From Lentzea jiangxiensis (lineage in GTDB: Bacteria; Actinomycetota; Actinomycetes; Mycobacteriales; Pseudonocardiaceae): DNA of 64,000 nucleotides. The stretch covers positions 1,501,975-1,565,974 of the forward strand of contig NZ_FNIX01000001.1 of assembly GCF_900104175.1 (NCBI RefSeq), written 5' to 3'. Made by a program: the position numbers and the translations under genes. The notes under the pieces are model-generated. The model did no database searches, was not told the origin of the DNA, and saw only the letters and a program-made list of their open reading frames with translations. Positions 42,595-51,585 of this stretch are shown here, piece after piece. How positions within the stretch are numbered: the stretch's first letter is position 1; every line of letters begins with the position of its first letter.

Positions 42595-43746
42595 ATGAGG
42601 ATCGCGGTGATCGGTGGGGGAATCGGCGGGCTGTGCCTGGCGCACGGGTTGCGCAAGGCCGGCGTGGACGTGGAGGTGTACGAGCGGGACCTGTCGCGCA
42701 CGGACCGCCTGCAGGGGTACCGGGTGCACATCAACCCGGACGGTGCCGCTGCGCTGCGGGAGTGCCTTCCCGCGGCGAACTGGGAGCGGTTCGAGCGGAG
42801 CGCGGGCTTCAGCGGCAACGGGTTCGGCTTCCTGACCGAGCACCTCAAGCCGTTGCTCGTGCTCGACCAGGACGAGGAGAAGCACTACTCGGCGAGCCGG
42901 ATCACGCTGCGGCAGGTGCTGCTCGACGGCCTGGACGTGCGGTTCGGCAAGCGGTTCGAGCGCTACGAGCAGGGGGACGGGATCAGGCTGCACTTCGAGG
43001 ACGGCACGACGGCCGAGTGCGACGTGCTGGTCGGCGCGGACGGCATCCGGTCGCGCGTGCGCCGCCAGTACCTGCCGCACGCGGGAACGGAGGAGGTCGG
43101 GATCACGGCGGTGGCGGGCAAGCTCTTCCTCGACGAGCACGACTGGATTCCGCCCAGCTTGCTCGTCCGGGCCAACTCGATCGTCCCGACCAGCCGGTGC
43201 GGCATGTTCCTGGTGGCCCACGACGGCCTGGGCCACTCCGACGACGAGGGCGTGCTGTTCGACAACGTGCGCCCGTACCTGATGTGGGCGTTCGCGGCCA
43301 AGGACCTCGACCTCGGCGGCGGGCTGCAGCGGGAGGTGCTGCGGCGGATCGCCGGGTGGAGCCCTGACCTGCGCAGGATCGTGGAAGCGTCGCACCCTGA
43401 AACCGTCAGCCAGTGGCACATCAGGTCGTCGAAGCCGATCGGGCGCTGGCGGCCGACGAACGTGACGCTGCTCGGTGACGCCGTCCACGCCATGACCCCG
43501 ATGCGGGGGATCGGGGCGAACATCGCGTTGAAGGACGCGCAACTGCTCACGCGCTGCCTCGTCGAGGGCGGCGACGCGATCGCCCGGTACGAGGCGGAGA
43601 TGTACGAGTACGGGTTCGCGGCGGTGCACGACTCGTTGCGGGCGGCGAAGCAGTTCGCCGAGGGCAGTCCGGTGGCGCGGACGCTGTTCCGGACGGTGCT
43701 CAGGACGGCGTCGGCGGTGCCCGCGTTGAAGCGCGCGATGTTCTGA
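42595..43746 (+). CDS. FAD-dependent aromatic-type monooxygenase
   Basis: A 383-residue class A flavoprotein monooxygenase. The N-terminal FAD loop is RIAVIGGGIGGLCLAHGLRK, the DG motif is CDVLVGADGIRSRVRRQYL near residue 150, and the second FAD motif is VTLLGDAVHAMTPMRGIGAN near 295. YRVHINPDGAAALRECLPAA fits the substrate domain of TetX/aromatic hydroxylase relatives, which include antibiotic-degrading enzymes; the substrate is not known. Divergent TetR control suggests induction by that substrate. No detectable signal. Confidence 0.9.
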   Translation: MRIAVIGGGIGGLCLAHGLRKAGVDVEVYERDLSRTDRLQGYRVHINPDGAAALRECLPAANWERFERSAGFSGNGFGFLTEHLKPLLVLDQDEEKHYSASRITLRQVLLDGLDVRFGKRFERYEQGDGIRLHFEDGTTAECDVLVGADGIRSRVRRQYLPHAGTEEVGITAVAGKLFLDEHDWIPPSLLVRANSIVPTSRCGMFLVAHDGLGHSDDEGVLFDNVRPYLMWAFAAKDLDLGGGLQREVLRRIAGWSPDLRRIVEASHPETVSQWHIRSSKPIGRWRPTNVTLLGDAVHAMTPMRGIGANIALKDAQLLTRCLVEGGDAIARYEAEMYEYGFAAVHDSLRAAKQFAEGSPVARTLFRTVLRTASAVPALKRAMF

Positions 43747-43818
43747 AGATTCGGTTGAACCGTTCCGGCCTCCCGCACGTGTGATGGGCGTTCGAGGGCA
43801 CGAGCCGGGAGGTTCAGG

Positions 43819-44976
43819 ATGATCCGCAGGAGCGCCGCGGTCGTCGCACTGGGGTTGATCTCGCTGACCGCCTGCGCCGGCACGCCGGAGAGCAAGCCGG
43901 TCGCACAGCAGGAAAGCGTGGTGGCGCTGAACGTCACCGAGAACGCCGACCTGGGGCCGGTGGTCACCGACGTCAAGGGGTTCACGCTCTACCGCTTCGA
44001 CGGGGATGAGCCCGGTACGTCCACTTGTGCCGGTGAGTGCGCCGCGACCTGGCCCCCGGCAACGGTTGCCGGTGAGACCTTCACGGTGGACGGCGTCGAC
44101 CGGGGCCTGGTCGGCTCGATCGTCCGCGAGGACGGCAGCCGGCAGCTCACCGTCGACGGCATGCCGCAGTACAGGTTCGCCGAGGACACCAAGCCCGGTG
44201 AGACGAAGGGGCAGGGTCTGCGGGGCAAGTGGTTCGCCACGGCCCAGGACGGAGCCCGCACGAGGCTCGCCGCCCGCACGGGCGTCGTCGCCGGGCTCGG
44301 TGCGGTGCTCACCGACGACGCCGGTCTGACGATGTACCGGTTCGACGGCGACACGGCGCAGCCGCCGGCGTCCACTTGCGACGGTGGGTGTGCCGGGACG
44401 TGGCCGCCGGTGCACGTCGAGGGCGGGACGCCGCGGGTGAAGGGCGTCGACCCCGGGCTTCTCGGCACGATCACGCGCGCGGACGGCAGGAAGCAGCTCA
44501 CCGTCGCCGGCTGGCCGCAGTACACGTTCAAGAACGACGCCAAGCCCGGCGAGGCCAACGGCGTCACGGTGGCGAAGTGGTTCGCCACGGCCACCGACGG
44601 CAAGAAGGCCCAGCGGAACAAGGCGATCGCGCTCACCAGTGCGACCGTCGAGAACCTCGGAGTCGTCGCGACCGACGCCGGTGGCATGACGCTGTACCGG
44701 TTCGACGACGACTCCGCGGACCCGTCGGCGAGCACCTGCTCGGGGCAGTGCGCGCGGCAGTGGCCGCCCGCGTTCGTGAGCGAGGGGTTCCAGGTGCAGG
44801 GCGTGGATCCCGCGCTCGTGGGGACGGTCGAACGGGACGGGAAGCAGCAGCTCACCATCGCGGGGTGGCCGCAGTACCTCCTCGCGGGGGACGAGGTCTG
44901 CGGTGACGCCGACGGGCAGGGCGTTGGCGGGAAGTGGTGGGCCACCAAGGCCGACGGAACGCGCGCCGGCCGGTGA
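43819..44976 (+). CDS. Three-repeat secreted lipoprotein (PF03640-type repeats)
   Basis: A 385-residue lipoprotein. Its signal MIRRSAAVVALGLISLTACA has lipobox LTAC (Cys 19). The mature part is three copies of a ~110-residue unit of the secreted-repeat family, each with GFTLYRFDGD- or GLTMYRFDGD-type strands, a conserved Cys pair (STCAGECAATWPP, STCDGGCAGTWPP, STCSGQCARQWPP) and a QLTVxGxPQY turn, ending in GKWFATAxDG. The invariant Cys pairs probably form disulfides. Role unknown; such proteins are often linked to metal or redox chemistry at the cell surface. Confidence 0.88.
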   Translation: MIRRSAAVVALGLISLTACAGTPESKPVAQQESVVALNVTENADLGPVVTDVKGFTLYRFDGDEPGTSTCAGECAATWPPATVAGETFTVDGVDRGLVGSIVREDGSRQLTVDGMPQYRFAEDTKPGETKGQGLRGKWFATAQDGARTRLAARTGVVAGLGAVLTDDAGLTMYRFDGDTAQPPASTCDGGCAGTWPPVHVEGGTPRVKGVDPGLLGTITRADGRKQLTVAGWPQYTFKNDAKPGEANGVTVAKWFATATDGKKAQRNKAIALTSATVENLGVVATDAGGMTLYRFDDDSADPSASTCSGQCARQWPPAFVSEGFQVQGVDPALVGTVERDGKQQLTIAGWPQYLLAGDEVCGDADGQGVGGKWWATKADGTRAGR

Positions 44977-44988
44977 CGGGGGAGAGGA

Positions 44989-45020
44989 GAGCCCCGGCGG
45001 GACACGTCCCGCCGGGGCTC
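44989..45020. terminator. Strong bidirectional terminator between convergent genes
   Basis: A perfect 14-bp inverted repeat (44989-45002 with 45007-45020) around CACG lies between the stop of the lipoprotein gene and the stop of the alpha-galactosidase gene, so it can end both transcripts. Confidence 0.9.
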
Positions 45021-45027
45021 TTCGCGA

Positions 45028-47118
45028 TCAGCTCAGGCGCAGCAGGACGGCCTGCTCCGGCTCCAGCACCGGCAGCTGCACGCCGACCTCCGCCAGCACG
45101 GAACCGGGCAGCTCCACCGCCTCCCAGTTCGCGGGGCCGCGCTGCGTCAGCCGGGGCCGGCCGGCCGGAGCGTCGAACGACAGGCGGTACGTGCGCGCCG
45201 GGTCGAGCCCCGGCAGCCGCACCCGGCGGGGCTTGTTCTGCACCGACGTCGTGAGCTGCGCGTAGCAGAAGAGCGCCTCGGACCTGTCCTCGGCGACGAC
45301 TCCGTGCACCCACGCCGCGGGATCCGGGTGGTCGGAGCGCACGACGACACCGCTGTGCACCAACGACCGCACGTCCTTATAGTACTCGATCGCGGCCCGC
45401 AGCCCGGCCCGTTCGTCGTCGGTGGCCGAGTTGACGTCCCACTCGATCCCGAAGTGCCCGAGCAGCGCCGTCGCGACCCGGAACGACAGGTCGTGCACGC
45501 GCCCGGTGGTGTGCGACTTCGTCGGCCCGACGTGCTGGCCCATCAGCTCCGGCGGCAGGAACACCCCGGTCCAGCGCTGGATCAGCTGGCGCTCCAGGGC
45601 GTCGTTGCAGTCCGACGTCCACACGCGGTCGGTGCGCGCGAGCACGCCGAGGTCGATCCGGCCGCCACCGGACGAGCAGCTCTCGATCTCCACATGCGGG
45701 TGCCGCAACCGCAGCTCGTCCAGCAGCCGGTAGAACGCGGCGGTCTGGTCGTGCACGCGCGAGCCGATGAGGTCGCGGTTGTGGTCCCACTTCACGAACG
45801 CGATGTCGTTGTCCGCCAGCACCGCCGAGACGCGTTCGAGGATGTACGCGTACGCCTCCGGGTGCGCGATGTTCAGCACCTGCTGGTTGCGCGACGACGG
45901 CGGCAGCACGCCGGGACGCGGTCCGAGCACCCAGTCCGGGTGGGCGCGGTAGAGGTCGGAGTCCGTGTTGACCATCTCGGGCTCGAACCACAGCCCGAAC
46001 TCCATGCCGAGCGCGCGGACGTGCTCGATCAACGGCGTCAGCCCGTCCGGCCACACCGTCTCGTCGACGTACCAGTCACCGAGGCCGGCGGAGTCGTCGC
46101 GGCGGTGGCGGAACCAGCCGTCGTCCAGCACGAACCGCTCGACCCCCAGGGCGGCGGCGGTGTCGGCCAGCGAGGTCAGGCGCGCGAGGTCGTGGTCGAA
46201 GTAGACGGCCTCCCACGTGTTCAGCACGACCGGCCGCGGCCGCAGCGCGCGTTCGCGCAGCTGACGGTGGAACGCCGCGCTGATGCCGTCGATGCCCGTG
46301 GGCGAGTAGGCCGCGTAGATCCACGGCGTCTCGTACTCCTCGCCCGGTGCCAGCGCGACCTCCCCCGGCAGCAGCAGCTCGCCACCGCCCAGGACAGGCA
46401 GGCCGTCGACCAGGTTCTCGGCGTACGTCACGTGGTTGCCGCTCCACGCCACGTGTACGGCCCACACCTCGCCGTCGCGGAACGAGAACCCGGGCGTGCC
46501 GGCCAGCAGTCCGATGGTCGCGTCGTGCCCGGTGCGGCCGCGCCGGTTCTCGCGCACCCACGAGCCGTGGTGGAACGCCTGCCGCTGCGGCGCGCGTTCG
46601 CGGCTCCAGCGGCCGGTGAAGTCCAGGAGCTCCGTGGCGTGCGACGGGACGGGGAGCGCGGTTTCCAGGCCCTCCAACGCGTACGGCGTCTCGCCGTCGT
46701 TGCGGACGACGTGCCGGACGCGGAGCATCCCGGACGGCAGCAGTTCGACGGTGCCGGTCACGGTCAGCGCGGCGGCCTCGTCCGACGCGACGTAGCGGAA
46801 GATCGAGCCGTCCTCGCCCGAGAACGACGTGACCTCCAGCGCGGGGGCGAAGTGCTCGCCGCCGCGGTGTCCGCGCAGGCCGGGGCGGCCGGCGTACCCG
46901 GCACCGGCGTCGGGCAGCAGCGCGAGGGGGACCGGGAGGTCCGGCGCGTTGTTCGGGTTGGTCCACGAAACGGCGTCGACCAGGCCCCGCAGCGCGGCCT
47001 GGTCGACGTCTCCGAGCGTGCGTCCCCAGTGCGCCACGATCGGCAGGCTGGTGCCCGCGACGGTGATGACGACGCTGGAGATGTCGTCGTGCAGGTACAC
47101 GACCTCCGTGTTGCTCAT
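45028..47118 (-). CDS. GH36 alpha-galactosidase
   Basis: Family GH36 enzyme of 696 residues that releases terminal alpha-galactose from oligosaccharides such as melibiose or raffinose. The N-terminal beta-sandwich (residues about 1-280) precedes a TIM barrel. The catalytic nucleophile Asp is in FVKWDHNRDLIG and the acid/base Asp in VWTSDCNDALERQ; other landmarks are FVLDDGWFRHRRDD, LWFEPEMVNTDSDLYRAHPD and CSSGGGRIDLGVLARTDRVW. No signal peptide, so intracellular, with sugar imported by an unlinked transporter. ATG at 47118 is selected. A TTGACA-N17-GAGGAT promoter lies upstream. Confidence 0.93.
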   Translation of the reverse strand: MSNTEVVYLHDDISSVVITVAGTSLPIVAHWGRTLGDVDQAALRGLVDAVSWTNPNNAPDLPVPLALLPDAGAGYAGRPGLRGHRGGEHFAPALEVTSFSGEDGSIFRYVASDEAAALTVTGTVELLPSGMLRVRHVVRNDGETPYALEGLETALPVPSHATELLDFTGRWSRERAPQRQAFHHGSWVRENRRGRTGHDATIGLLAGTPGFSFRDGEVWAVHVAWSGNHVTYAENLVDGLPVLGGGELLLPGEVALAPGEEYETPWIYAAYSPTGIDGISAAFHRQLRERALRPRPVVLNTWEAVYFDHDLARLTSLADTAAALGVERFVLDDGWFRHRRDDSAGLGDWYVDETVWPDGLTPLIEHVRALGMEFGLWFEPEMVNTDSDLYRAHPDWVLGPRPGVLPPSSRNQQVLNIAHPEAYAYILERVSAVLADNDIAFVKWDHNRDLIGSRVHDQTAAFYRLLDELRLRHPHVEIESCSSGGGRIDLGVLARTDRVWTSDCNDALERQLIQRWTGVFLPPELMGQHVGPTKSHTTGRVHDLSFRVATALLGHFGIEWDVNSATDDERAGLRAAIEYYKDVRSLVHSGVVVRSDHPDPAAWVHGVVAEDRSEALFCYAQLTTSVQNKPRRVRLPGLDPARTYRLSFDAPAGRPRLTQRGPANWEAVELPGSVLAEVGVQLPVLEPEQAVLLRLS

Positions 47119-47159
47119 GCGGGCCCCGTCCACATCAAACACAAATGAACATTGCGCCG

Positions 47160-47188
47160 ATCCTCAGATGTGGACGGGGTGTTGTCAA
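47160..47188 (-). promoter_or_regulatory. Probable promoter of the alpha-galactosidase gene
   Basis: On the minus strand TTGACA (47188-47183) and GAGGAT (47165-47160) are 17 bp apart. The -35 box is perfect, the -10 box weak. The start codon follows 42 bases later. Confidence 0.45.
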
Positions 47189-47216
47189 GCGTTGGGGAAT
47201 GTTGAGTTGTGTCCGA

Positions 47217-48614
47217 TCAGACAACGAGGCTGAGCGCCGCGGCGACCACGAAACCGACCACCGAGAGGATGGTCTCGAGGACCGTCCACGACTGCAGCGT
47301 CTCCTTCACCGACAGCCCGAAGTACCGCGACACGATCCAGAACCCGCCGTCGTTGACGTGCGAGGCGATGATCGAACCGGACGCGATGGCCATCACGACC
47401 AGCGCGAGCTGGGGCTGCGAGTAGTCCAGGTCTCCGAGCACCGGTGCCACGATGCCCGCGGTGGTCACGATCGCGACCGTCGCGGACCCCTGCGCGATGC
47501 GGATGACGCAGCTGATCACGTACGCCAGCGCGATCACCGGCAGGCCGATGCCGGACAGCTCGGCCGCCAGCGTCTTGCCGATGCCCGTCGCGGCCAGCAC
47601 GGCGCCGAAGAAGCCACCGGCGCCGACCACGAGCAGGATCATCGCGACCGGCTTCAGCGAGGCGGCGGACAACTCCGCGACCTTCTCCCGCGTCATGCCG
47701 CGCCGGAAGCCCAGCAGCCAGAACGCGAGCAGCACCGAGATCGTCAACGCCACCGCGGGCGTGCCGAAGAACGTCGCCACCGAGTACAGCCGGGTGCCCT
47801 TGGTCAGCAGGATCGAGCCGAACGTGCCGGCGAGGATCAGCACCAGCGGCAGGCCGATGATCGACAGCACCAGGCCGAGCGGCGGCGGTTCGCGGTCACC
47901 GTTGTCCTCGCGCGCGGCCTCGGCCGCCGCCAGCATCTCCTCCGGCACCGGCACGTTGATGCGCTTGCCGATCCAGTACGAGTACAGGACACCGCCGACG
48001 AACCACGACGGCAGCGCCACCGCGACACCCATGATGATGATCCACCCGAGCGACACGCCCAGGAGGCCGGCCGCCGCCACTGGTCCGGGGTGCGGCGGCA
48101 TGAACGCGTGCATGACCGACAGGCCCGCCAGCAGGGGCATGCTGAACAGCACGATCGACTTGCCGCTGCGCTTGGCCGCCACGTAGACGAGCGGCGCCAG
48201 CACGAAGATGCCGATGTCGAAGAAGACCGGCACGCCGAAGATCAGGCCGGCGAGGCCGATCGCGACCGGCGCCCTCTTCTCGCCGAACGCGGTCATCAGC
48301 TTGTCCATCAGCACCTGCGCGCCACCGGACGCCTCGAGGATCGCGCCCAGCAGCGTGCCGAGACCGATGATCGCGGCGATGTGGCCGAGGATCGAGCCGA
48401 AGCCCTTCTCCAGCAACGAGTCCGAGGCCTTCTGCGCCGACCCGACCAGTGTCTCCACCGGCACGCCCGCCAGGAGCGCGACCAGCAGCGCGACGACGAT
48501 CAGCGCGATGAACGGCTCGACCTTGAACTTGATGATCAGCAGGAGCAGCACCGCGATGCTGACTACCGCGAGGGTGAGCAAGCCCCCTGTTGAGTGTTGC
48601 AACCAGTCGATCAC
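47217..48614 (-). CDS. GntP-family permease
   Basis: Gluconate/hydroxy-acid:H+ symporter-type membrane protein with about twelve hydrophobic helices in 465 residues. Recognisable stretches are LIIKFKVEPFIALIVVALLV, GFGSILGHIAAIIGLGTLLG, SVMHAFMPPHPGPVAAAGLL and the C-terminal QGSATVAIVTTAGIVAPVLG. Start GTG at 48614 overlaps the upstream deacylase stop (GTGA), so it is co-translated. In this operon it could import D-gluconate-like acids or, more fittingly, N-acyl-D-amino acids; the family's best known substrate is gluconate, and DsdX imports D-serine. Confidence 0.9.
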   Translation of the reverse strand: MIDWLQHSTGGLLTLAVVSIAVLLLLIIKFKVEPFIALIVVALLVALLAGVPVETLVGSAQKASDSLLEKGFGSILGHIAAIIGLGTLLGAILEASGGAQVLMDKLMTAFGEKRAPVAIGLAGLIFGVPVFFDIGIFVLAPLVYVAAKRSGKSIVLFSMPLLAGLSVMHAFMPPHPGPVAAAGLLGVSLGWIIIMGVAVALPSWFVGGVLYSYWIGKRINVPVPEEMLAAAEAAREDNGDREPPPLGLVLSIIGLPLVLILAGTFGSILLTKGTRLYSVATFFGTPAVALTISVLLAFWLLGFRRGMTREKVAELSAASLKPVAMILLVVGAGGFFGAVLAATGIGKTLAAELSGIGLPVIALAYVISCVIRIAQGSATVAIVTTAGIVAPVLGDLDYSQPQLALVVMAIASGSIIASHVNDGGFWIVSRYFGLSVKETLQSWTVLETILSVVGFVVAAALSLVV

Positions 48615-50194
48615 GGGCGGCTCCTGAGTGAATGGCCTGGCAATGAGCCGGTGGCGGTTCCGTCGTCGATCACCGTCACCCCGTTGCAGAACACGTACGG
48701 GATGCCGGCGGCTTGCTGTCGAGGCTCGTCGAACGTCGCAGTGTCGGCGATCGTCGCGGGGTCGAACAGCACCAGGTCTGCCGCGTAGCCCTCGCGGACC
48801 AGACCCCGGTCGGTGAGCCGCAAGCGCTTGGCCGCGCGGCCGGTGAGGTGCTCCACGCACTCCTCCAGGCTCAGCACGCCCAGCTCGCGGACGTAGCGCG
48901 CGAAGTAGCGGGGGAACGTGCCCCACGCGCGCGGATGAGGCCGGTCGCCGACCAGCAGCCCGTCGCTGCCGCCGGTGTGCGCCGGATGCTTCATGATCGC
49001 CTGCACGTTCTCCTCGTGGCCGACGTGCATGAGGCACGAGGTGCCCAGGCGTTCGTCGACCAGCACGTCGAAGTACACCTCCGCCGGCGCGCGGCCGAGG
49101 CGGGCCGCGGACCGCAGAACGCTCGCGCCGACGAGGTGGGCGTTGCGGTCGTTGCGGACACCGTTGATCTCGATGGAGTCCCAGTCGACCGGGACGCCGT
49201 GGCACCCGTCCGAACCGGTCTCCTCGATCTCCTCGCGGATGCGTTCGCGGACGTCCACATCGGACAACCGCGCCAGCGCCCTGTCCGGCCCGCCCTCCGT
49301 GGCCCACGACGGCAGCAGCGCGGACAGGTAGGTCGCGCCCGGCAGGTAGGGGTAGGTGTCCAGCGAGATGTCGGCACCCTGGGCGATCGCGTCGTCCAGC
49401 AACCGCAGCAACTCGGGCGCACGACCCTTGTTCACCGGGAAGTTCATCGTGGCGTGCGCGAGGTGCAACGCGCAGCCGGACCGCTTCGAGACGTCCACCA
49501 TCTCGGCGTACGCCTCCAGCGCACCGGCGCCGTAGCTGCGGTGGTGAGGGCTGTAGAACCCGCCGTGCCGGCCGACGACCTCGCAGAGCTGCACGAGCTC
49601 GGCCATGTCCGCGTACATGCCCGGCGTGTAGGTGAGCCCGGACGACATGCCCATCGCGCCTTCCGCGAGCGACTGCGCGAGGACGGACCTCATGGTGTCC
49701 ATTTCGGACTCCGTCGCCGGGCGGTCCTCCCATCCGACGGCCAGCATCCGCAGCGTCCCCTGCGGCACCAGGTACGCGGCGTTCACCGCGATGCCCTGGT
49801 CCAGCCGGTCGAGGTACTGCCCGACCGAGCGCCAGTTCCAGTCGAAACCGGGCGGGTCGTCGTTCCACCCGGCGAGCTGGCCGCGCAGCGTCGCGAGCAC
49901 CTCGTCGTCCACCGGCGCGTAGGACAGGCCGTCCTGACCGAGCACCTCGGTCGTGACGCCCTGGGAGACCTTCGCCAGGTGGTCCGGTTCGGCGAGGACG
50001 CGCAGGTCCGAGTGCGAGTGCATGTCGATGAACCCCGGCGCGAGCACGAGCCCGTCCGCGTCGATCGACCTAGTGGCGGAGATCCCCTCACCGATGGACG
50101 AGATGACGCCGTCCTTGATCCCCACGTCCGCCCGGTGGGCGGGCGCGCCGGTGCCGTCGGCGATCAGCGGTCCGCGCAGAACGACGTCGTCCAT
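48611..50194 (-). CDS. N-acyl-D-amino-acid deacylase (D-aminoacylase)
   Basis: Zinc amidohydrolase of 527 residues that frees D-amino acids from N-acylated forms. Amidohydrolase landmarks: APGFIDMHSHSDLRVLAEPD near residue 53 (metal His), GVTTEVLGQDGLSYAPV (Cys-Gly-type position replaced by Gly-Gln), FYSPHHRSYGAGALEAYAEM, CALHLAHATMNFP (metal His) and ASCLMHVGHEENVQAI-type stretch TSCLMHVGHEEN plus GSDGLLVGDRPHPRAWGTFP (final Asp). The neighbours, a D-amino-acid lyase and RidA, fit the role. ATG at 50194 ends 13 bases after the deaminase stop. Confidence 0.92.
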   Translation of the reverse strand: MDDVVLRGPLIADGTGAPAHRADVGIKDGVISSIGEGISATRSIDADGLVLAPGFIDMHSHSDLRVLAEPDHLAKVSQGVTTEVLGQDGLSYAPVDDEVLATLRGQLAGWNDDPPGFDWNWRSVGQYLDRLDQGIAVNAAYLVPQGTLRMLAVGWEDRPATESEMDTMRSVLAQSLAEGAMGMSSGLTYTPGMYADMAELVQLCEVVGRHGGFYSPHHRSYGAGALEAYAEMVDVSKRSGCALHLAHATMNFPVNKGRAPELLRLLDDAIAQGADISLDTYPYLPGATYLSALLPSWATEGGPDRALARLSDVDVRERIREEIEETGSDGCHGVPVDWDSIEINGVRNDRNAHLVGASVLRSAARLGRAPAEVYFDVLVDERLGTSCLMHVGHEENVQAIMKHPAHTGGSDGLLVGDRPHPRAWGTFPRYFARYVRELGVLSLEECVEHLTGRAAKRLRLTDRGLVREGYAADLVLFDPATIADTATFDEPRQQAAGIPYVFCNGVTVIDDGTATGSLPGHSLRSRP

Positions 50195-50207
50195 CGCAAC
50201 GCTCCTT

Positions 50208-51488
50208 CTAGAAGTAGGTGCGGATCAGGTCGACCACGGTCGTGCCCCGCACGACCGGGATCAGCTGCCACTTGTCGAACACCGTGCACGGGTGCGAGAG
50301 GCCGAGCCCGACCCAGTCGCCGACGCGAACCGTGGCCTCCGGGCCGAGCGCGAGGAACGCGTGCTGGTCGTTGAGCGCGGTGATCTCCGCCTGCGCCAGC
50401 GGGGCGATCGCGCCGTCACCGCGGCGCACGAGCTGCGGTTCCGGCAGGCCCTCGTCGAACGACGCGTCGCGCTTGCCGATCGTCAGCAGCGCCAGGTCGC
50501 GCTGCGGCCGTGACGTCACCTGCGCCCAGGCCCTGAGCGCTGAGCGGAACGGCTCGACGCCGTCGATCCGCGCGAACGGCGAGATCCCGCGGTAGAAGCC
50601 GTCGTCGTGCGTGATGTACGCGCCGCTGCGCAGCACCGGGGTCACCGGCACCGGCCACGGCTGGGCCAGCGTCGCCGCCACCTGGTCGAAGTACGCGCTG
50701 CCGCCGGCGGTGACGACCACCGAGTCGAGCTCGTCGAGCATTCCCGCGTCGGCCAGCCGCAGCACGAGCGTGCGGAGATCGCCGAGGTACCGGTCGATGA
50801 CGGACTTCGACGACTCGGACGCGTCGTGCGCCAGCGCGCCCTCGTAGCCGCCCGCGCCCACCAGCCGCAGCACGGGGCTCTGGTGCACGGCCCGCGCGAC
50901 GGCCATCGCCGTCTCCAGGTCGCGGGCACCGGTGCGGCCACCGGGGGCGCCCAGCTCGACCAGCACGTCGACCGGCCGTGAGGGCTGGAGCTCCTGCAGC
51001 GTCTCGCTCATCAGCGCGACGCCGGCCTCGGAGTCCGCCCAGCAGCTGAACTCGAAGCGCGGGTCGCGGTCGAGCTCGGCGACGAGCCAGCGCAGCGCGG
51101 CCGGGTCGAGCAGCTGGTTGGCGAGCAGGACCCGGCTCACGCCGAACGCCCGGTAGACGCGCAGCTGCGACGCGTTCGCCGCCGTCAGCGCCCACACGCC
51201 GTGCTCGACCTGCCGCTGGAAGAGCTGCGGTGCCATCGTCGTCTTGCCGTGCGGCGCCAGCTTGACGCCGTGGTTGTCACACCACTTCGCCATCGTCGTC
51301 AGGTTGTGCGCCAGCGCGTCCGCGTCCAGCACGACGAGTGGCCCGACGAACTCGTCGGCGAACAGGTCCAGCCCCTGACCGGCGACCTCGCCGATGGTCG
51401 AGCCGAACGTGCTCGACGGCAGGCCCTTGAACCGCCAGCTGACCTTCTCGGACCTGATGTCCGCGACGGCCCCGAGGTCCATCTCCAT
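50208..51488 (-). CDS. D-serine/D-threonine dehydratase-type amino acid deaminase (DSD1 family)
   Basis: PLP enzyme with an alanine racemase-like barrel, 426 residues. The Schiff-base Lys lies in VKLAPHGKTTMAPQLFQRQV (about residue 90), then VLLANQLLDPAALRWL, VLVELGAPGGRTGARDLETA, and the zinc-type C-terminal HPCTVFDKWQLIPVV with AYITHDDGFYRGISPF. Such enzymes convert D-amino acids such as D-serine to 2-oxo acid plus ammonia via an enamine, which explains RidA in the divergent arm. ATG at 51488 (MEMDLGAV) is preferred over 51500 because the operator palindrome covers the latter. Confidence 0.85.
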   Translation of the reverse strand: MEMDLGAVADIRSEKVSWRFKGLPSSTFGSTIGEVAGQGLDLFADEFVGPLVVLDADALAHNLTTMAKWCDNHGVKLAPHGKTTMAPQLFQRQVEHGVWALTAANASQLRVYRAFGVSRVLLANQLLDPAALRWLVAELDRDPRFEFSCWADSEAGVALMSETLQELQPSRPVDVLVELGAPGGRTGARDLETAMAVARAVHQSPVLRLVGAGGYEGALAHDASESSKSVIDRYLGDLRTLVLRLADAGMLDELDSVVVTAGGSAYFDQVAATLAQPWPVPVTPVLRSGAYITHDDGFYRGISPFARIDGVEPFRSALRAWAQVTSRPQRDLALLTIGKRDASFDEGLPEPQLVRRGDGAIAPLAQAEITALNDQHAFLALGPEATVRVGDWVGLGLSHPCTVFDKWQLIPVVRGTTVVDLIRTYF

Positions 51489-51493
51489 CAGAT

Positions 51494-51510
51494 GTTGCAT
51501 ATTTTGCAAC
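51494..51510. promoter_or_regulatory. Operator-like palindrome GTTGCA-N5-TGCAAC in the D-amino-acid divergon
   Basis: Exact 6-bp arms (51494-51499, 51505-51510) around TATTT, unusually AT-rich for the window. It lies between the leftward promoter and start codon, so a bound protein, probably the IclR regulator encoded in the rightward arm, would block transcription of the deaminase operon. Confidence 0.65.
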
Positions 51511-51536
51511 TCCCATTGCGCGATGTGATGCTGAGT

Positions 51537-51565
51537 TGTGTAGCATTCGGTCTCGCCGCAGTCAA
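51537..51565 (-). promoter_or_regulatory. Promoter of the deaminase-deacylase-permease operon
   Basis: On the minus strand TTGACT (51565-51560) and TACACA (51542-51537) are 17 bp apart; transcription would begin near 51530, just above the operator palindrome. Confidence 0.5.
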
Positions 51566-51585
51566 CGAACACCTCTGGAGCGCGC

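Noticed and set aside
45304..47148. A 614-codon plus-strand frame over the alpha-galactosidase
   Set aside because: Antisense shadow; catalytic motifs lie on the minus strand.
47217..49868. An 883-codon frame suggesting a fusion of the permease with an upstream domain
   Set aside because: The part above 48614 is an out-of-frame reading of the deacylase; the permease has its own GTGA-coupled start.
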